Below are positions 12,567 through 24,463 of a DNA stretch of 64,000 nucleotides, in pieces; position 1 is the first letter of the stretch; each line of letters starts with the position of its first letter. A program made the translations under genes and the position numbers. Source of the DNA: Verrucomicrobiaceae bacterium (GTDB lineage Bacteria > Verrucomicrobiota > Verrucomicrobiia > Verrucomicrobiales > Akkermansiaceae); NCBI GenBank assembly GCA_027487435.1, contig JAIYDP010000498.1, positions 1-64,000 of the forward strand, read 5' to 3'. The notes beneath the pieces were generated by a model, which searched no databases, was not told where the DNA came from, and saw nothing but the letters and a program-made list of their open reading frames with translations.

Positions 12567-13707
12567 AGATTTTCGTCAGAAGCTCTTCACCAAGAGGTGG
12601 AGATTATCATGAAAGAAATTGGTCTATGCAGACAGTTCCTTTTAGCACTGGTGCTGCCCTCTCCATCGATCATCTCCAACTCTGTGGGATGAGGGTTCTC
12701 AGTTGGTGTCGTGAGCGGAATACTCGAACGGTTTGCAAGGCACAGCAACTCCCCAAGCCAACCCTGGTCCTGCGGATCGGTCTGACCAGTGTCCTGGCAA
12801 ACGAAGCAAATATATGCCCACACGGGTCCACGAATGTCATGAGGTGAGTAGGACCTGACTGAATAGTAGTTGCAGCAGTGTTGCCACCTTAGCTTTTTTC
12901 TCCTGGAGCCGGTCCTCAACGCCGTCCACTTTGGTCGTCGGCTTGGGCTTTCTAGTTTCCGTTGTCCAAATCTTCCCCCTCTTAAACCTTACAGTCCAAT
13001 TGAGCTGCTCTGCCATTCACGGAATTTGTCCACAGGTGATACAGTCCTGCGTATCTTAATTCTGCCATTTCCCTTCTCTCGGACGTCAGACCTCCAACGC
13101 CGGCAACCTTTTCGGTTTGAACACGTCTCCATCGCTCTATTTGCGAAGATTTCCTGGACGCAGAACATAAACCTTGTCGCCGCCTCCGTATTGCCTTCCG
13201 GAAACACATCCGTTTCGGCTGAATAAGAATGGTCGTAGATTGGCTTAAGTAGATGTCCAATCTCCCTCTCGCAGACCCCGTGCCCCTGTAGTCCTGTAGC
13301 CCCGGCCACACAGTAGCCCCCGGCCACACCCGTGGCCACACCCGTGGCCACAAGTAGATTGGCTTTGATCGCTGGCCTTGACCGCTTCCTGCATCGGCCG
13401 TTTTCTTTAGCTTCTTTCAAGAAAAAAGAAAATCTTGATCAAAAGTCAAGCAGACAAGTAGATGATCCAAATCCTGCACTTTCGACGTCTACATCCAAAC
13501 TTGGCCCCCCCCCGTCTCCAGCTGCTGCCCCCTCTCCAATTCTTTTCTACATTCGAGGCAAGTCAAATGTATGGACCTTGCAAGCAGAAAAAAAAAGAAT
13601 GCCAGCAACGTAAACGAAAATCGAAAGAGTTGAAACACTTGGAAGGGTCTCAGGAAAAGTATTAAACTTCAAACTTCACACTTGAACAATATTTACATTT
13701 AACAAAT
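12567..13707. other. Region between convergent paralogues, possible 3' exons of the upstream gene
   Basis: Frames on the plus strand to 13226 could be further exons of the lectin-like gene: a plausible donor follows at about 12845, and an open frame ends VAASVLPSGNTSVSAE before a stop at 13226. No family signature is visible. From 13227 to 13707 the sequence has a CCC-rich stretch, A-rich runs and a small tandem repeat, and I see no gene. Confidence 0.3.
13322..13352. repeat. 12-bp minisatellite (GGCCACACCCGT)
   Basis: About 2.6 copies of GGCCACACCCGT, preceded by two looser copies (CCGGCCACACAGTAGCCCC). It produces low-complexity frames on both strands, which should not be read as genes. 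Confidence 0.7.
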
Positions 13708-15573
13708 TCAAACAGCACCCTGGAACTTGCAGCAAACTGCCCTAACACTCTTTTGAGTTTTGTGCCCTGTGCAACGCCAAGTATCGATTGCAGAAGGATA
13801 GCTTGCATTGAAAAGGAATCTACAAACATGAGAAACACCACGAATCGAACATATTACGGAATCGAAATGGCTTTGCAGCCTCCACCAACTACCCGATACC
13901 CTTCGTCACACGAAACCTCTGTCACATCTCCTCCTCGAACCTCTTTCTCAACACAACCTGGGACTGGGTTGCAGCACAAAGAAAAGGCACGCTTGCGCCC
14001 GGGAAGATCCCCTCCACACACAAACTGAGAAGTCAATATCGAAGAGAACAAACGGAGACCGCCCGCTTGTCGAGATACATGGCAGACCCTGTCTTCGCCC
14101 CTTCGAAATTGTCACAACCACCACTGACCGCATTCCTTCTGCACAATCAGGAGGAAAACAATAACCAAACCCGGGGAGGCATCTCAATGCATTCCAAGAG
14201 GTTGGCCCAATCGCAGTGTTCCATTGGCACGTTTTCCCAACTGGAATACCACATACAGCGACAGCAGTTCTGTTGCCCTTAAAGCCTCCGCATGACCACC
14301 CTCTGCTGTCTCGAGTCGGAGAGCTTCTCTGAAAGAAAGCATCACCTGAGCTGGCGATGCAGCCTCCGGTGATGATCATAGTACGGTTTGGACATTTTGC
14401 AACAGCCCAATCCATCGACCAATCAGAGACTATTGTAAAATTGGTGTCAATCGACGTGCACGCACGAATATTGCACAGAGACTTCGTTTCCGGCTTCACA
14501 CCCAAACAATCGGACTCACCCTTCGCAGGCCGACCTTTGACCAAGCACCGGACCAGCCTGGTGCGATTCCCAGGCCCACAAAGCGTGGAGCAGTCACCCC
14601 ATGGTCCTGCATACCACATACCAGCTGTGCAAGGGCAATGCGGCATGTTGACGCAAGGACATGGTGGCTCCCGCAAGGTGCTCGGCCATTCTGTCATTGG
14701 GACAGGGCCAATGTCGCCTTCCTCGTCGTCTTGCAAATCTAGCGGTCCTGGAAGTGGTCCGTGAGGATACACGCCTCGGTATGGATGACTGATTGATGGG
14801 AGATCTTTTGAATCGAATGCCCATTTGTAGTCAGACTTCGTTGACGTTCCATCTTGCTTCGTCATTGACGAGATCAAGGCTCCGTTGCTTCCAGGATTGA
14901 ACGTCCAGTACTGCTGGTTTCCTTTTCTACTCAGAACCCCTCGGAATGGCACAATGATTCTATCGCTCTTCTTGTGGACCTTGACTCGAACAGTCTGGCC
15001 TCGAGAATTTCCAAGAGTCTGAGATATCAGAAAACGAAGGAACGGAAAAACTCGGAGAATTCTGTCTGTTATGTCGTTGTTTCTAGCTTCGATCTTTTTG
15101 TTCTCTACTTCACGAATGCGACGAAGATCCGCGTAATACTTCTTTTGAGCGGTGAAGAGCCTCGCCGCGCGCTCCCGACGCTCTTGCTCTTGCCTCTGAC
15201 GCTCGAGGCGCGCAGCTTCTTCTCGTCGCATCCGAGCCTCTGCTTGTGCTTGAGCTTCCTTCGCGATGGCTTCGGCACTTGCTTTCTCAAAGCTCTCCGC
15301 AGCTTTTCTTTCTGCAGCCGCCCTCTCAGCTTCCACACCATCCTTCGCGTTTGCAATACCACCGAGTTCTTTTGCGTTCTCCGACCTGGAGTAATCTCGA
15401 TCCTTATTTTCGTCGACGTTCGATTCCATTCCAACGTAGTCCTGCTCATGGTTTCGAGACACAGAGTCGGACACCTGAAGAGACTGCAAATTGTTATTCA
15501 TCGAGTGCCTACAGTCGACAGCAAGAAGAAGGCAGAGGGAGACGAAAACAAGAACTGCATGAACAGCCTGCAT
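13708..15573 (-). CDS. Secreted coiled-coil / VHKK box / TSP1 / PCSK9-C-like cysteine-repeat protein (paralogue)
   Basis: It starts with a clear signal peptide (MQAVHAVLVFVSLCLLLAVDC). A long coiled coil rich in A, E, R and K follows, then the family box (RVKVHKKSDRIIVPFRG) and the linker IGPVPMTEW...PCPCVNMPHCPC that it shares with the gene at 10140. A TSP1 repeat (GPWGDCSTLCGPGNRTRLVRC) comes next, then PCSK9-C-like modules (AKCPNRTMIITGGC...GWSCGG, FSLCCNPVPGC, EVSCDEGYRVVGGGC, and TWRCTGH...VCCKFQG). The first exon runs uninterrupted for well over 1 kb. Removing an intron of about 38 nt (GTAATATG...TTTGTAG) joins the last exon and gives a stop at 13708. The jacalin-like domain of the paralogue is absent. 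It lies tail-to-tail with that paralogue, so the pair looks like an inverted duplication. Confidence 0.88.
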
Positions 15574-15870
15574 GATGTGCCTATTTTTACAAGTAAATTA
15601 ACAAACAAAACTGAGGAACTTGAGTTTACGAGTGTTTCCCATTTTGTCGAAGCTGTCGAGTTATTGACAAAACAATCCAGAAACCTGATCTCTTGCTTTG
15701 TAGAATGCAAGGATGTCTTGGTCAGCGTCCCCTGCACAGTCATTTTTCGCGGTCAATACGCACGATTTCCAGTGATAGTTTGCTCCATGTTGAAAGTGCG
15801 AACGGGAAGGGCTTCTTCCTGCAGAGATGAGAACAATAAAAGTCAACTCATACTTTTGGCTTCAGCTGTT
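15574..15870. other. Intergenic between two minus-strand genes; open plus-strand frame of unclear meaning
   Basis: Between the start of the TSP1 protein and the stop of the kinesin, one plus-strand frame stays open to 15918 (ending VVPAFDIWP). It lacks a good start and any recognisable motif, and it would overlap the kinesin C-terminus. I treat the interval as promoter and 3' flank. Confidence 0.35.
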
Positions 15871-18499
15871 CATGAGATGCAGAGGAGGGTTGTCCCTGCT
15901 TTTGATATTTGGCCATGATGTCGAACCTCAGCAGTCAATTGCAGACTGCAGCTAGTGCACCAGTTCTCGAAATCTGTCTGCAGCTGTATGCGGCTCTTCT
16001 CCAGCATTGCTTGGAGGTTTTCGATTTCTGCCTTCAGGTCTCTTAGAGAAGCAAAGCTGTCCTTGTATCTGCAAATTTAGGAATCATTTCATTTTCATAC
16101 TTCTGCTTCTCTGCATCAATTTCTCGTTTTAGCCTTGATTCCTGCGGATCTTCAGCGTCGTCAAGTGTACCCTGCATCGCCCTCTCCATGCGCAACTGCT
16201 CTATTTGACACTTGACGGTGTCTGCTTGTGAGCTCGATCAAGGCAAAAATACTAATTCTTGATCTGCTATCATTGACTGCCTGTCCCAGCCGCTTCGCAT
16301 CCTCGTATTTGTCTCGAAGCAGTTGCTTATTCTCCTCGATCACTTCGTTTTTTCGATAGCTTTTTCGGAACACCTCAAACGCTTTGTTTCGATCCCTCAA
16401 TAATTCTATCAAGTCAACACTCTTTGAGGAACATTAGATGTACCGGGGTCAGAGAGTGCTGATGACTCAGACTCCTTCGCTCTCCTGACTCCAACCGCCA
16501 CATCCCGCTTGCCCTGTTCCGAAACAATCGGTTTCTCCCGAGATTCTCGGGATTCATCCCCAGGATCCGCCACTCCAGCTTGCACAGTTGCTTTTCCTTT
16601 CTTCAGCATCGACACGAGAATATCTTCGTTGTCAAAAAACATCGAACGGCAGAGTGACTGATTTCGTTATCGCGCTGCTGAAGCTGCAATTGGAGTCGCT
16701 TGATTTGATCTTGAGCTTCCTTTGACACGAACCCATCTACATCGGTCAAGGCCGACGAAAAGGGCGCACCGTCTTCACTGTGCGCTTTCGAACCAGACAA
16801 TAAACCCTAAACGAATGAGTAAACAGAAGAGGAAAGAGGGACGAACCTTCAACACGAAAAAACAAAATCGAATTTTTGTCATGTCAGCGCCAACCGAGAG
16901 TGCCGCATCTGGCGCAGGATCGTCTACGTAAGCCTTCACCATTGCAGTGAGTCTTGGACGTGAGGCTGATCAGAGGGGCTTCTACTTCTCTCTGTCCTCT
17001 TCTCCAATTCCTTCCGATTCGACCTGGACATCAGAGCGGAATGCGGACTGAGTACTGCATCTCCCTTCAGCATTGATATCTCCTCTTTCAATTCAACAAT
17101 TTCTCGCTTAAGACGCTTAATCAGTAGCTGAGGATCGATTTCTTCGTTGAGAGAAACGGCATTGCGAACACAGGCTACTCTCTGAGCAAATCTGCACGTG
17201 GATAAACTTTCCTTGGAAAGTCAGATTGGGATGGCTTCCTCTGACGTCCATTTGATCGGTATCAGGATTAATTGTAGCAACCATGGACGTCCTACAGTTG
17301 CCACCAAGGGAATCTCGTAGCACCGATGTCCTGTCAAGTAAACATTGCAATCATAAGGCTTCCCACATCATAGAGTTTCTGTAGGGAATATGAGACCTTG
17401 CCTTCCCCTGAGACCTCTCCTGCAACGCAATGATGACCATCCTAAATCATGAATAGGACAAAGAATAGACCTGCTCTAAATAATGTAGAGACGTGTTGAT
17501 GAACTTTGCCTCCCGGAGCAACGTTCCAGAAGCATTTGTTTTGTGAACTCTCTCAGATCTGAAAAATTAGAGAAGGAGTGGCATGTCATACCCTGCCAAA
17601 TCGACGAGATGCACTTTGGAGCGCCGAATCATGTCGGATCCCGCCTTGATCGCAGTGATGTAGATTGTAAAGATACAATGAGAACCTACATCGTGAGGAC
17701 TTGTATGACTTGTAAACGAGATGATGCCAAGTTCATTGGAGTCTCCGAAACCGTTCGATTCGTGTCCTCAGGGGTCAAATGAGCGACGAGAGTAAAAACT
17801 CCAAGAAAGAGCAAATTTAGAGCCTCTTCTTCATTCTGGGCCAAATGAATAGAAATATTCCTAAGTACGATATCGCCCTCTTCATTTTCATAGAGAGAAA
17901 CACGTCTTCAGCGTCAGAGTGGTGGAGTTGAGTGAACGGCAGATCCTCTAAACTTTTCACATCATCCGAGGATACCAACAGGTCATGCCCGACTTCATTG
18001 TATATTTCTAGGTATGAAATATGAACTTGGTACGAATAGTCGCTCCGCTATCAATGTCAAGTGGCGAACACCGTGACCCACCTTCGATACTTCACTGTAA
18101 AGAGCAGACAACGTCCTCGGAAGCAAACCTCGATCAGAATATTTTTCAGGACCACCAGTAATCGTAAACGTCTTGCCAGAGCCAGTTTGCCCGTATGCAA
18201 ATATGGTTCCGTTGTAGCCCTCGAGAGCGCTGGAACATTTCAGCCTCGAGGTTGTGAAAGACAGACCCTTGAAGAATCGGCCTTGCAACTTGTTCGAAAA
18301 CGTCCTCCTGCTTCGTCGAAGTATCGAAAATGCTACTGAACAGAAACTCAAAATGTTCTTTGGTGTTGTTGATGAGCCCACCTCTTTCGTCTTTCGGGAC
18401 ATCAAACGAGATGCGATTGCCACTATCGATCGCATAAATACCAACGGATTTAGGAGTTGGCCTCAATCTCAAGAAAACATCAATGCGTTGGTCGGACAT
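15871..18499 (-). CDS. Kinesin-9 family motor (KIF6/KIF9-like)
   Basis: This is a microtubule motor with an N-terminal head and a coiled-coil tail, in several exons. The head starts [14 protein letters not shown]. After an intron it shows [19 protein letters not shown] (P-loop GQTGSGKT) and [19 protein letters not shown], the wording typical of kinesin-9. The tail ends [19 protein letters not shown]...[15 protein letters not shown], which closely follows the conserved C-terminal segment of KIF6 and KIF9. The last codons (LLCIS) and stop at 15871 follow in the same frame. Kinesin-9 members are known from motile cilia and flagella, so the gene suggests that this organism makes a flagellum. The start codon at 18499 is 103 bp from the divergent MTHFR gene, so the two probably share a promoter region. 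Confidence 0.85.
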
Positions 18500-18602
18500 T
18501 TTCTTAATTCCAAATTCGACCTTCCGCTAACAAACAAATATGAACTAGAGATGGTCAGATGTACTTCTCCGAAGGCAAATCCACTTCGCTTCGTTTGCCA
18601 GA

Positions 18603-20707
18603 ATGAAGGTGATTGAAATCATCAGAGGCCATGAAAATGCCGGGACGCACTTTTTTTCATTGGAATTCTTCCCGCCCAAGACTTCTTCAGCGATTGTGTC
18701 TTTGTATGAAAGAGTCGCTGCTTTGGACGACTACAGCCCTGCGTACATAGATGTAACTTGGGCAGCTGGGGGCCTCAGTGCCGAATTAACTCTTGAAATG
18801 AGGTGGAGGCACTTTTTGCTCTCTGACATCGTGCAGTCGGAACTTTCAGCGAGAATGCTGCATTGAAACTCAAATGCATCTGACCTGCACCAATGTTGAT
18901 CCTAAGAGGGTGAAAGATGCCCTCTCTGAAGCGAAGTCTTGCGGAATCCAGAATATTGTGGCTCTAAGAGGAGGTCTCCTTGAAATTTATAGGAATTGAT
19001 GTGACCAGATGCGCCTTGGGGTCAGGCGAAAATAGAATTTCCTGAGAGCGAGTTTCATTATGGAGTTGATCTCGTCAAGTTTATTCGATCTCAATACAAT
19101 GACCACTTTGGCATTGTGGTGGCTGGCTATCCTGAAGGCCATCCAGAGACCAAAGGATCCGAAGAAGAACTTTTTCATCTGAAGGAAAAAGTTGATGCTG
19201 GCGGTGATGCCATCATGACGTCCATGTTTTACGATCTCGACATCTTTCTTGCGTACGTGAAACGAGTGCGGGAGGCTGGAATTACTTGTCCTATTTTGCC
19301 AGGCATAATGCCTGTGCATTCATATGCTCTGTTCAAGCGGTTGACAACTGTATCCAAGGTCAAAGTACCGGAGGTATGGATGAATGCAATTGAAGCTGTG
19401 AAAGTTTGTCCTTGTGTTTTGTTTTGATGCCAAGGACAATGACGACATGGTCCGCCATGTTGGTAATCAATTTATTGCCGAAATGGTCAAGCAGCTCTGG
19501 CAACATGGCTTTCTTGGCATTCACATTTTCACTCTGAACAACGAGAAATCTGTCTCTCAGCTGTTGGAAATGATTGGATTTTCGAAGAGGCAATCTCACC
19601 GGTCTCTTCCATACAAGCCGGTATGCAATCACGTTCATTTCTGACTCAAATGTAGCGCATTCGATCGAATGTTTGGGTGAAGTATTTCTTGTGTTTACTC
19701 CGCTAGGAGGATGTCCGCCCAATCTTTTGGTCTAACAGGCCATGGAGCTATCTTGCGAGGACGATGAGCTGGCATGAAGTTCCCTCTGGCAGATGGGGAA
19801 AGCACACCTCCACGGAGTATGGCGACTATCACGTGGACAATCTGGACAAGGCCCACAGCCTCTTGGTCTTTTCTCGATGGCTTTTCTCACGTCGAAGAGA
19901 GAAGATCGCGTACGCATTTGGGGCACTCCTTTAAAGTCGACTAGTGATCTTAATTCCATATTTTTGGGTACATTTTCGGGTTTATTGATTGTTTACGAAA
20001 ACTAGGGTTTTTGAAAGGAGACATCGAGAGGCTGCCTTGGTGTGATCACACTGAAAAGGAAACGGATTTAATCAAGGTCTCACTGATTTTGCTGACGTCA
20101 ACACCTGCAGACGACGTTGCTAACGATGAATGACCACGGGTTGCTCACCATCAATAGCCAGCCTGGTCTCAATGCAGTTCCATCTGAAGATCCTATTCAT
20201 GGGTGGGGTGTTCCCAAAGGCTTCATTTTCCAGAGGGTCACTTTTGGATTGCTTCTGAATTCTAATATTGCAGTCATACGCCGAGTTCTTTTGCTCGCCT
20301 GAGCTTGCCTCTAAGCTTCAATCTGTGTTTGAAGACGACCACAGTATTGTCATGTACGGGCTCGATCGCAATGGAACCCAGATCAGCACTGTTGATTCGT
20401 TCGTGGCAGCCCTTTCTTGGGGTGTATTCCCAAATTCTGAAATTGTGCAACCAGTTGTTGCAGACACAGATGCATTCAAAGTCTGGAAAGTATTTTCCTG
20501 CTCCGACATGATCTGATTTCACAGGATGAAGCATTTTCCCTCTTCGAAACGGAATGGCTTGATTTGTACGAATCGGGATCTGATTCTTACAATGTCATCA
20601 AAACCGTTATGGACACTTTCTACTTGGTCACCTTGGTGGACAACAATTTTGTGTTCCCTACGTTGTATGCAAAGCTTGACATGTTCTGCAAGGTCATGCT
20701 GCGCTAA
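18603..20707 (+). CDS. MTHFR: Methylenetetrahydrofolate reductase
   Basis: This cytosolic flavoenzyme reduces 5,10-methylene-THF to 5-methyl-THF for methionine synthesis. The catalytic barrel is clear across several exons: [73 protein letters not shown] and [13 protein letters not shown]. The eukaryotic regulatory half follows: [59 protein letters not shown], then after an intron [11 protein letters not shown] and [12 protein letters not shown]. Both halves are present, so it is the long eukaryotic type. The frame ends at 20705-20707, 32 bp before the start of UNC50 on the same strand, a gap short enough that the two transcripts must nearly abut. Confidence 0.95.
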
Positions 20708-20739
20708 ATACAAAGTCATGTGTACCCATTTGTTCTCTC

Positions 20740-21584
20740 ATGTTGCCTCATTCACTTGGCAGCCAAGGATATTTCAAGCGAATGACGCAGTTACCGCAAA
20801 TGGATATTGAGTATGCGATGTGGCAACTACTTTACCTGTGCATTAACCCGAAGAAAGTGTCAGGAAAGTGGTCTCCTCCTTCTCACTCGCATAGGTACAA
20901 AAACACAGCTCTGCACAAGCGTATTGCTGATTTACGATCCGATCTAAGTCTTCAGAGACAAAAAATCAGTGGGCCAGAGATGATCCTGCTTTCAATCTGA
21001 TCCTTTTCTATTTTGTTGTGGTGACTTCGGTGTCGTACATACTTGGCTTCCAATTGTACTCTATTTTGGAAGTCTTGAAGCTCCTTGTCTTCAATATTGT
21101 TGTTCTATACATAGGTTCGGGTATCCTTGTGGCCACAGCTTTCAGGTAGCTCTTGCAATTTCGGACTCACCGTCCAGTCACTTGTCCAATCTTTATCTTC
21201 GAGAGCATCTTCCTCACGGAGTTGAGCAGTCAGTGGAATGGCTCTACGCATTCGACATTCACTGCAATTCTTTGTTTCCAACGTTTTTGCTCCTTGAGGT
21301 TTTGCACTACTTTCTTTTGCCAGTCCTTCTGTCCTCGTCCTACACATCCATATTTCTTTCGAATATCTTGTTTCTACTTGGTGGGATCGTCTACATGTCC
21401 ATCACTTTCCTCGGATACTCTGGTGAGATTTTCTCAAGGTTTCTAACACGCTGCAGCACTGCCGTTTATTCGCCAATCGATAGTATTTCTTGCCCCTCTT
21501 CCGATTTGTTTCATTGTGTTCTTAATTCTTCTGGTCATGGGCATCAATCCCTCTATTGTATTTGCAACAATGCTTTTATCTTAA
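20740..21584 (+). CDS. UNC50: UNC-50 homologue (Golgi membrane trafficking protein)
   Basis: This multi-pass membrane protein acts in the Golgi; animal UNC-50 is known for receptor trafficking. The N-terminus has FKRMTQLPQMDIEYAMWQLL and YLCINPKKVYKNTALHK. Removing an intron of about 39 nt restores HKQTKNQWARDDPAFNLIL, the most conserved block of the family. Several membrane segments follow, then VEWLYAFDIHCNSLFPT and YMSITFLGYS. A second intron (GTGAGATTTT...CTGCAG) joins GYS to ALPFIRQSIVFLAPLPICF and a last membrane helix, with the stop TAA at 21582. Length and order match the family's usual form of about 260 residues. The start chosen is the first ATG in frame after the MTHFR stop. Confidence 0.92.
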
Positions 21585-21959
21585 CGTTATTGTACAAATC
21601 CTACCCCGACTTGGGTTTCTACGCCGTCAGCTATGAAATAATGAATCGCCAACGATAGATTCTGCCGATTTCTTTAGATCATCGAGGGCAGAGCGAGGAG
21701 CTTCAGCAGGATATTCAATGTATCTTTTCTTCACGCATCAAAACGTTAAGCAACACAGACTGTTTTGATAAAAGTTTCCACGACCTCTGGAATTGTGTAC
21801 ACATACACAGAAACTATTGGTATCGACAAATACAGACAAAATTTGAAAGCCTGCTAAAGTAAGCGAACGCCAACATTTGTAAAACTTCAAGTTTCTTCCC
21901 TCCCATAAATCCAAGAATTAGATAACAGCTCTACTCTATTTGTTAGAGAGCTTGTTGGG
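21585..21959. other. Intergenic, nothing recognised
   Basis: The 375 bp between UNC50 and the next plus-strand gene contain no convincing frame or RNA. It is one of the longer gaps in the window and probably carries the promoter of the downstream gene. Confidence 0.4.
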
Positions 21960-24280
21960 ATGTCTGCACACAAGTGGCTGCTCGACTCGTTCTCGAGTCT
22001 TCAAGAGCTTTCACATTTGACAAGCATTGAGAAGGAAAAAGTTGTAGAGCTTGAGGTTGCTGCTCAAGTTCGAATCCTTACTTCTCCGAGGACTCTCGAG
22101 GGTTTGAGTCCGAAATGGAAGTGCTTTCGGCAACATCCTCGAGCTTGATGTCGAAGCTTCATGAGCTTATTGCATACGGAGAGTTTTTGGTGATTGCAAA
22201 GTCTGCCATCGTTGATGCTTCTGCGTTTCCAACTCTCTCGGTTGCAGAATCTGTTCAAAAGCTGCGTCACGCAGAACACACCATTCTGGTTAGTCTTTTG
22301 TTCAGTTTACTCTAAGTCATTGTAGGCTATCAGAAGACCTGATTTTCTAAGGAGTTTCCCACTTCAGAATGCAATATCATCAAGATATGCTGATTTGAAT
22401 GATTCTTTTCTGGCGTATTTACGTGACAATATTGCATCGTTTGCTTGTGCTGTGCATTGCTAACCTTAAAGAGGAGTCTCTATCGTATCAGAAGACAACG
22501 TCTTAAAGTTATCTGTCACGACAGTGCGTCTTTCGGAAGCATTCTAATTGATGAGGGATGGCGAGACTCTTATTATGCTCTCCATGGCATTAAACCTCAG
22601 CAAAGTGAAAACGTTACGCACTGCTACTTGTAGATTTCTTACAAGCTGTCAGGCAGCCAAAGAAGCGCTTGAGAAGATTACCAGCAAGACTTTGCCGCTG
22701 CTGTTCGGGTCTTGTTGTCCATCATTTTCTGTCACAGACAAGCATCTCATCATTTCGCTATCCACCAATAGCGACCGAATCAATTTTTGTGACTTGTCAA
22801 GTCGTAGCGTCTGATCGTTCAGGTGCGCAATGCGAAGTTGTTGCAGGTTTGTTGAGGTTCCTCGCCGAGAATGTCGGTTTTCCGCCTCCCTCACCCTTTT
22901 GCGTGTTTTCGACATCTGTTTGTTGTTCTTCTTCCCTTGATTGATTACACAGTGGATTCCTATCTTGCTCTCTACGCTGGATGCTCTTCCCCGTGACGTC
23001 CTCGCAAGCTCTCAGGTTTCACCTTTCCATTCAACTGCTGACTTCCGGAGGCGGCTATTTTGTCCTCCGCTGTCGCAGTTGATGACGTGATTTGCGCATG
23101 TGACCCCACTGCAAAGACAATTGTAGAAGCTGTCCAAGCGGCCATTAAGGAGATGGAAGATCTTGCAGCTACATCCTTTATTGGTCGCGTTCGATCTGAT
23201 ATGTGATATGCGGCTTTCTGCCGCGCTGACAGTGCAGAGAATTGTATTCGCCGAGTTCTTTGAACCCCATTGTGTTCGAAGGGCTCATTTCGTTGTATCA
23301 GGGCCTCGATGATTGCAATGGTGAACACCTTCCCCACGCGGGTGTACGTTGTGTGTCACCAGCTGGTGCAAAGCTGTGCCGCATCATCGCGGATGAAGTT
23401 TCAAAGACTGAAGCGTCTGCGATCGAACATCTTGCAGCGTTTGGGAGCTTGGTCCTCATTGTGAGCGATTTCAGTTCCTATTTGATACGAATAAGCACAT
23501 GGACGCATATGCAGCGACTCATGTCGAGCTATTTGCATTGAACGCCGACGCTGCTGCAGTGGCTGGGGCCCTCTTCGGTGCGCTGATTTGTCTGGTCAAT
23601 CATTTTTCGGAAGAAGGCGGTCTGGCTCAGCTCGCGATCGTTGTGGCCAACGCGGCTCGTTTTTCCCAACAGGCTATGTCGATTTTATATGTGAGGGAGA
23701 CTATTGGCCACCTGACTGCGGAGGACACAATAAGGTCCGATTTCAAGAGGGCTGTATTTCAATCAGAGAGCGCTACCTGTGTTGGTCACTGCGCAAAGCT
23801 GCTCACAGCATATATTACCTCGGCAGATACGTTTTTCTCTCAACCTGAGATCCGAGGTGAAGTTGCCAACATGGCCATGGCAGGAATGTGCGATGGTCTC
23901 TTCGCTATGCAGGTATTTTGTTCTTGAGTCGAATTCGCTGAGTTCGCGAGAGCATTCCCGATCAATTTTCAAAGGACATGAACGAGGCTCTTGAGGACTT
24001 TCTTTCAGTCTTCACTGTCAAGTCTGGGCCTTTGCAAGGGATGAAGCTCCCAGCGAGATCAAGGCTGATGTCTCTGTCACAACTCATCGTAATGCATCTG
24101 AAGGTTCTCCATCATCTATTTGTGTTCATGTTGCAGGAAATCCGCAAGGCTTTTGTAAGCAAATCGTTCGACCTCTTTTCAACCTCCGAATTGGAAGACA
24201 TCATCAAGGCGCTATTCGAAGATTCCAGCGAGCGAAAGTCGTTGCTTAAGTTAATCCAGATATCGAAAGCGCGCCCGTGA
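21960..24280 (+). CDS. Probable ZW10/RINT1 (Dsl1/NRZ) family vesicle-tethering subunit
   Basis: This is a multi-exon, all-helical protein. It starts MSAHKWLLDSFSSLQEL and continues with exons such as SSLMSKLHELIAYGEFL, HMDAYAATHVELFALNADAA and GEVANMAMAGMCDGLFAMQ. The recognisable part is the C-terminus: SLSQLIVMHLKEIRKAF, then LFSTSELEDIIKALFEDSS and ERKSLLKLI. It follows the ending shared by ZW10 and RINT1-type subunits (F...EV..LI.ALF.....R...L..I). Those proteins tether Golgi-derived vesicles to the ER; ZW10 also serves at kinetochores. The middle of the protein is not recognisable, so the choice between ZW10, RINT1 or a more distant tether is open. It ends convergent with the ankyrin gene, 183 bp away. 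Confidence 0.5.
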
Positions 24281-24463
24281 TAGTGGGCTTCCTTTTTCTC
24301 CGATATATTTCATCGAGCTGAGCGAAGTCAACACAGTCCACTCGTTCGATTTGCGCAGTTGCAGGTCAAAGCAAGGGTTGTGCGATCCGATTTATTTTAA
24401 AGACATATGCGCTAGACAAAACAAACACTCCCATGACATGACACAACCACACGGGTGCTTCGG

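Noticed and set aside
13322-13352. Possible CRISPR-like or regulatory repeat array
   Set aside because: Only about 2.6 copies of a 12-bp unit without spacers, in a eukaryotic genome; a simple minisatellite.
12989-13420. Minus-strand frame of 143 codons between the paralogues
   Set aside because: The N-terminal half is the translation of a 12-bp minisatellite and the rest has no recognisable motif; no start context or homologue supports it.
14974-15918. Plus-strand open frame of 314 codons
   Set aside because: It is antisense to the first exon of the TSP1 protein on the minus strand, which has a signal peptide and clear domain homology. The open frame is a by-product of its biased codons.
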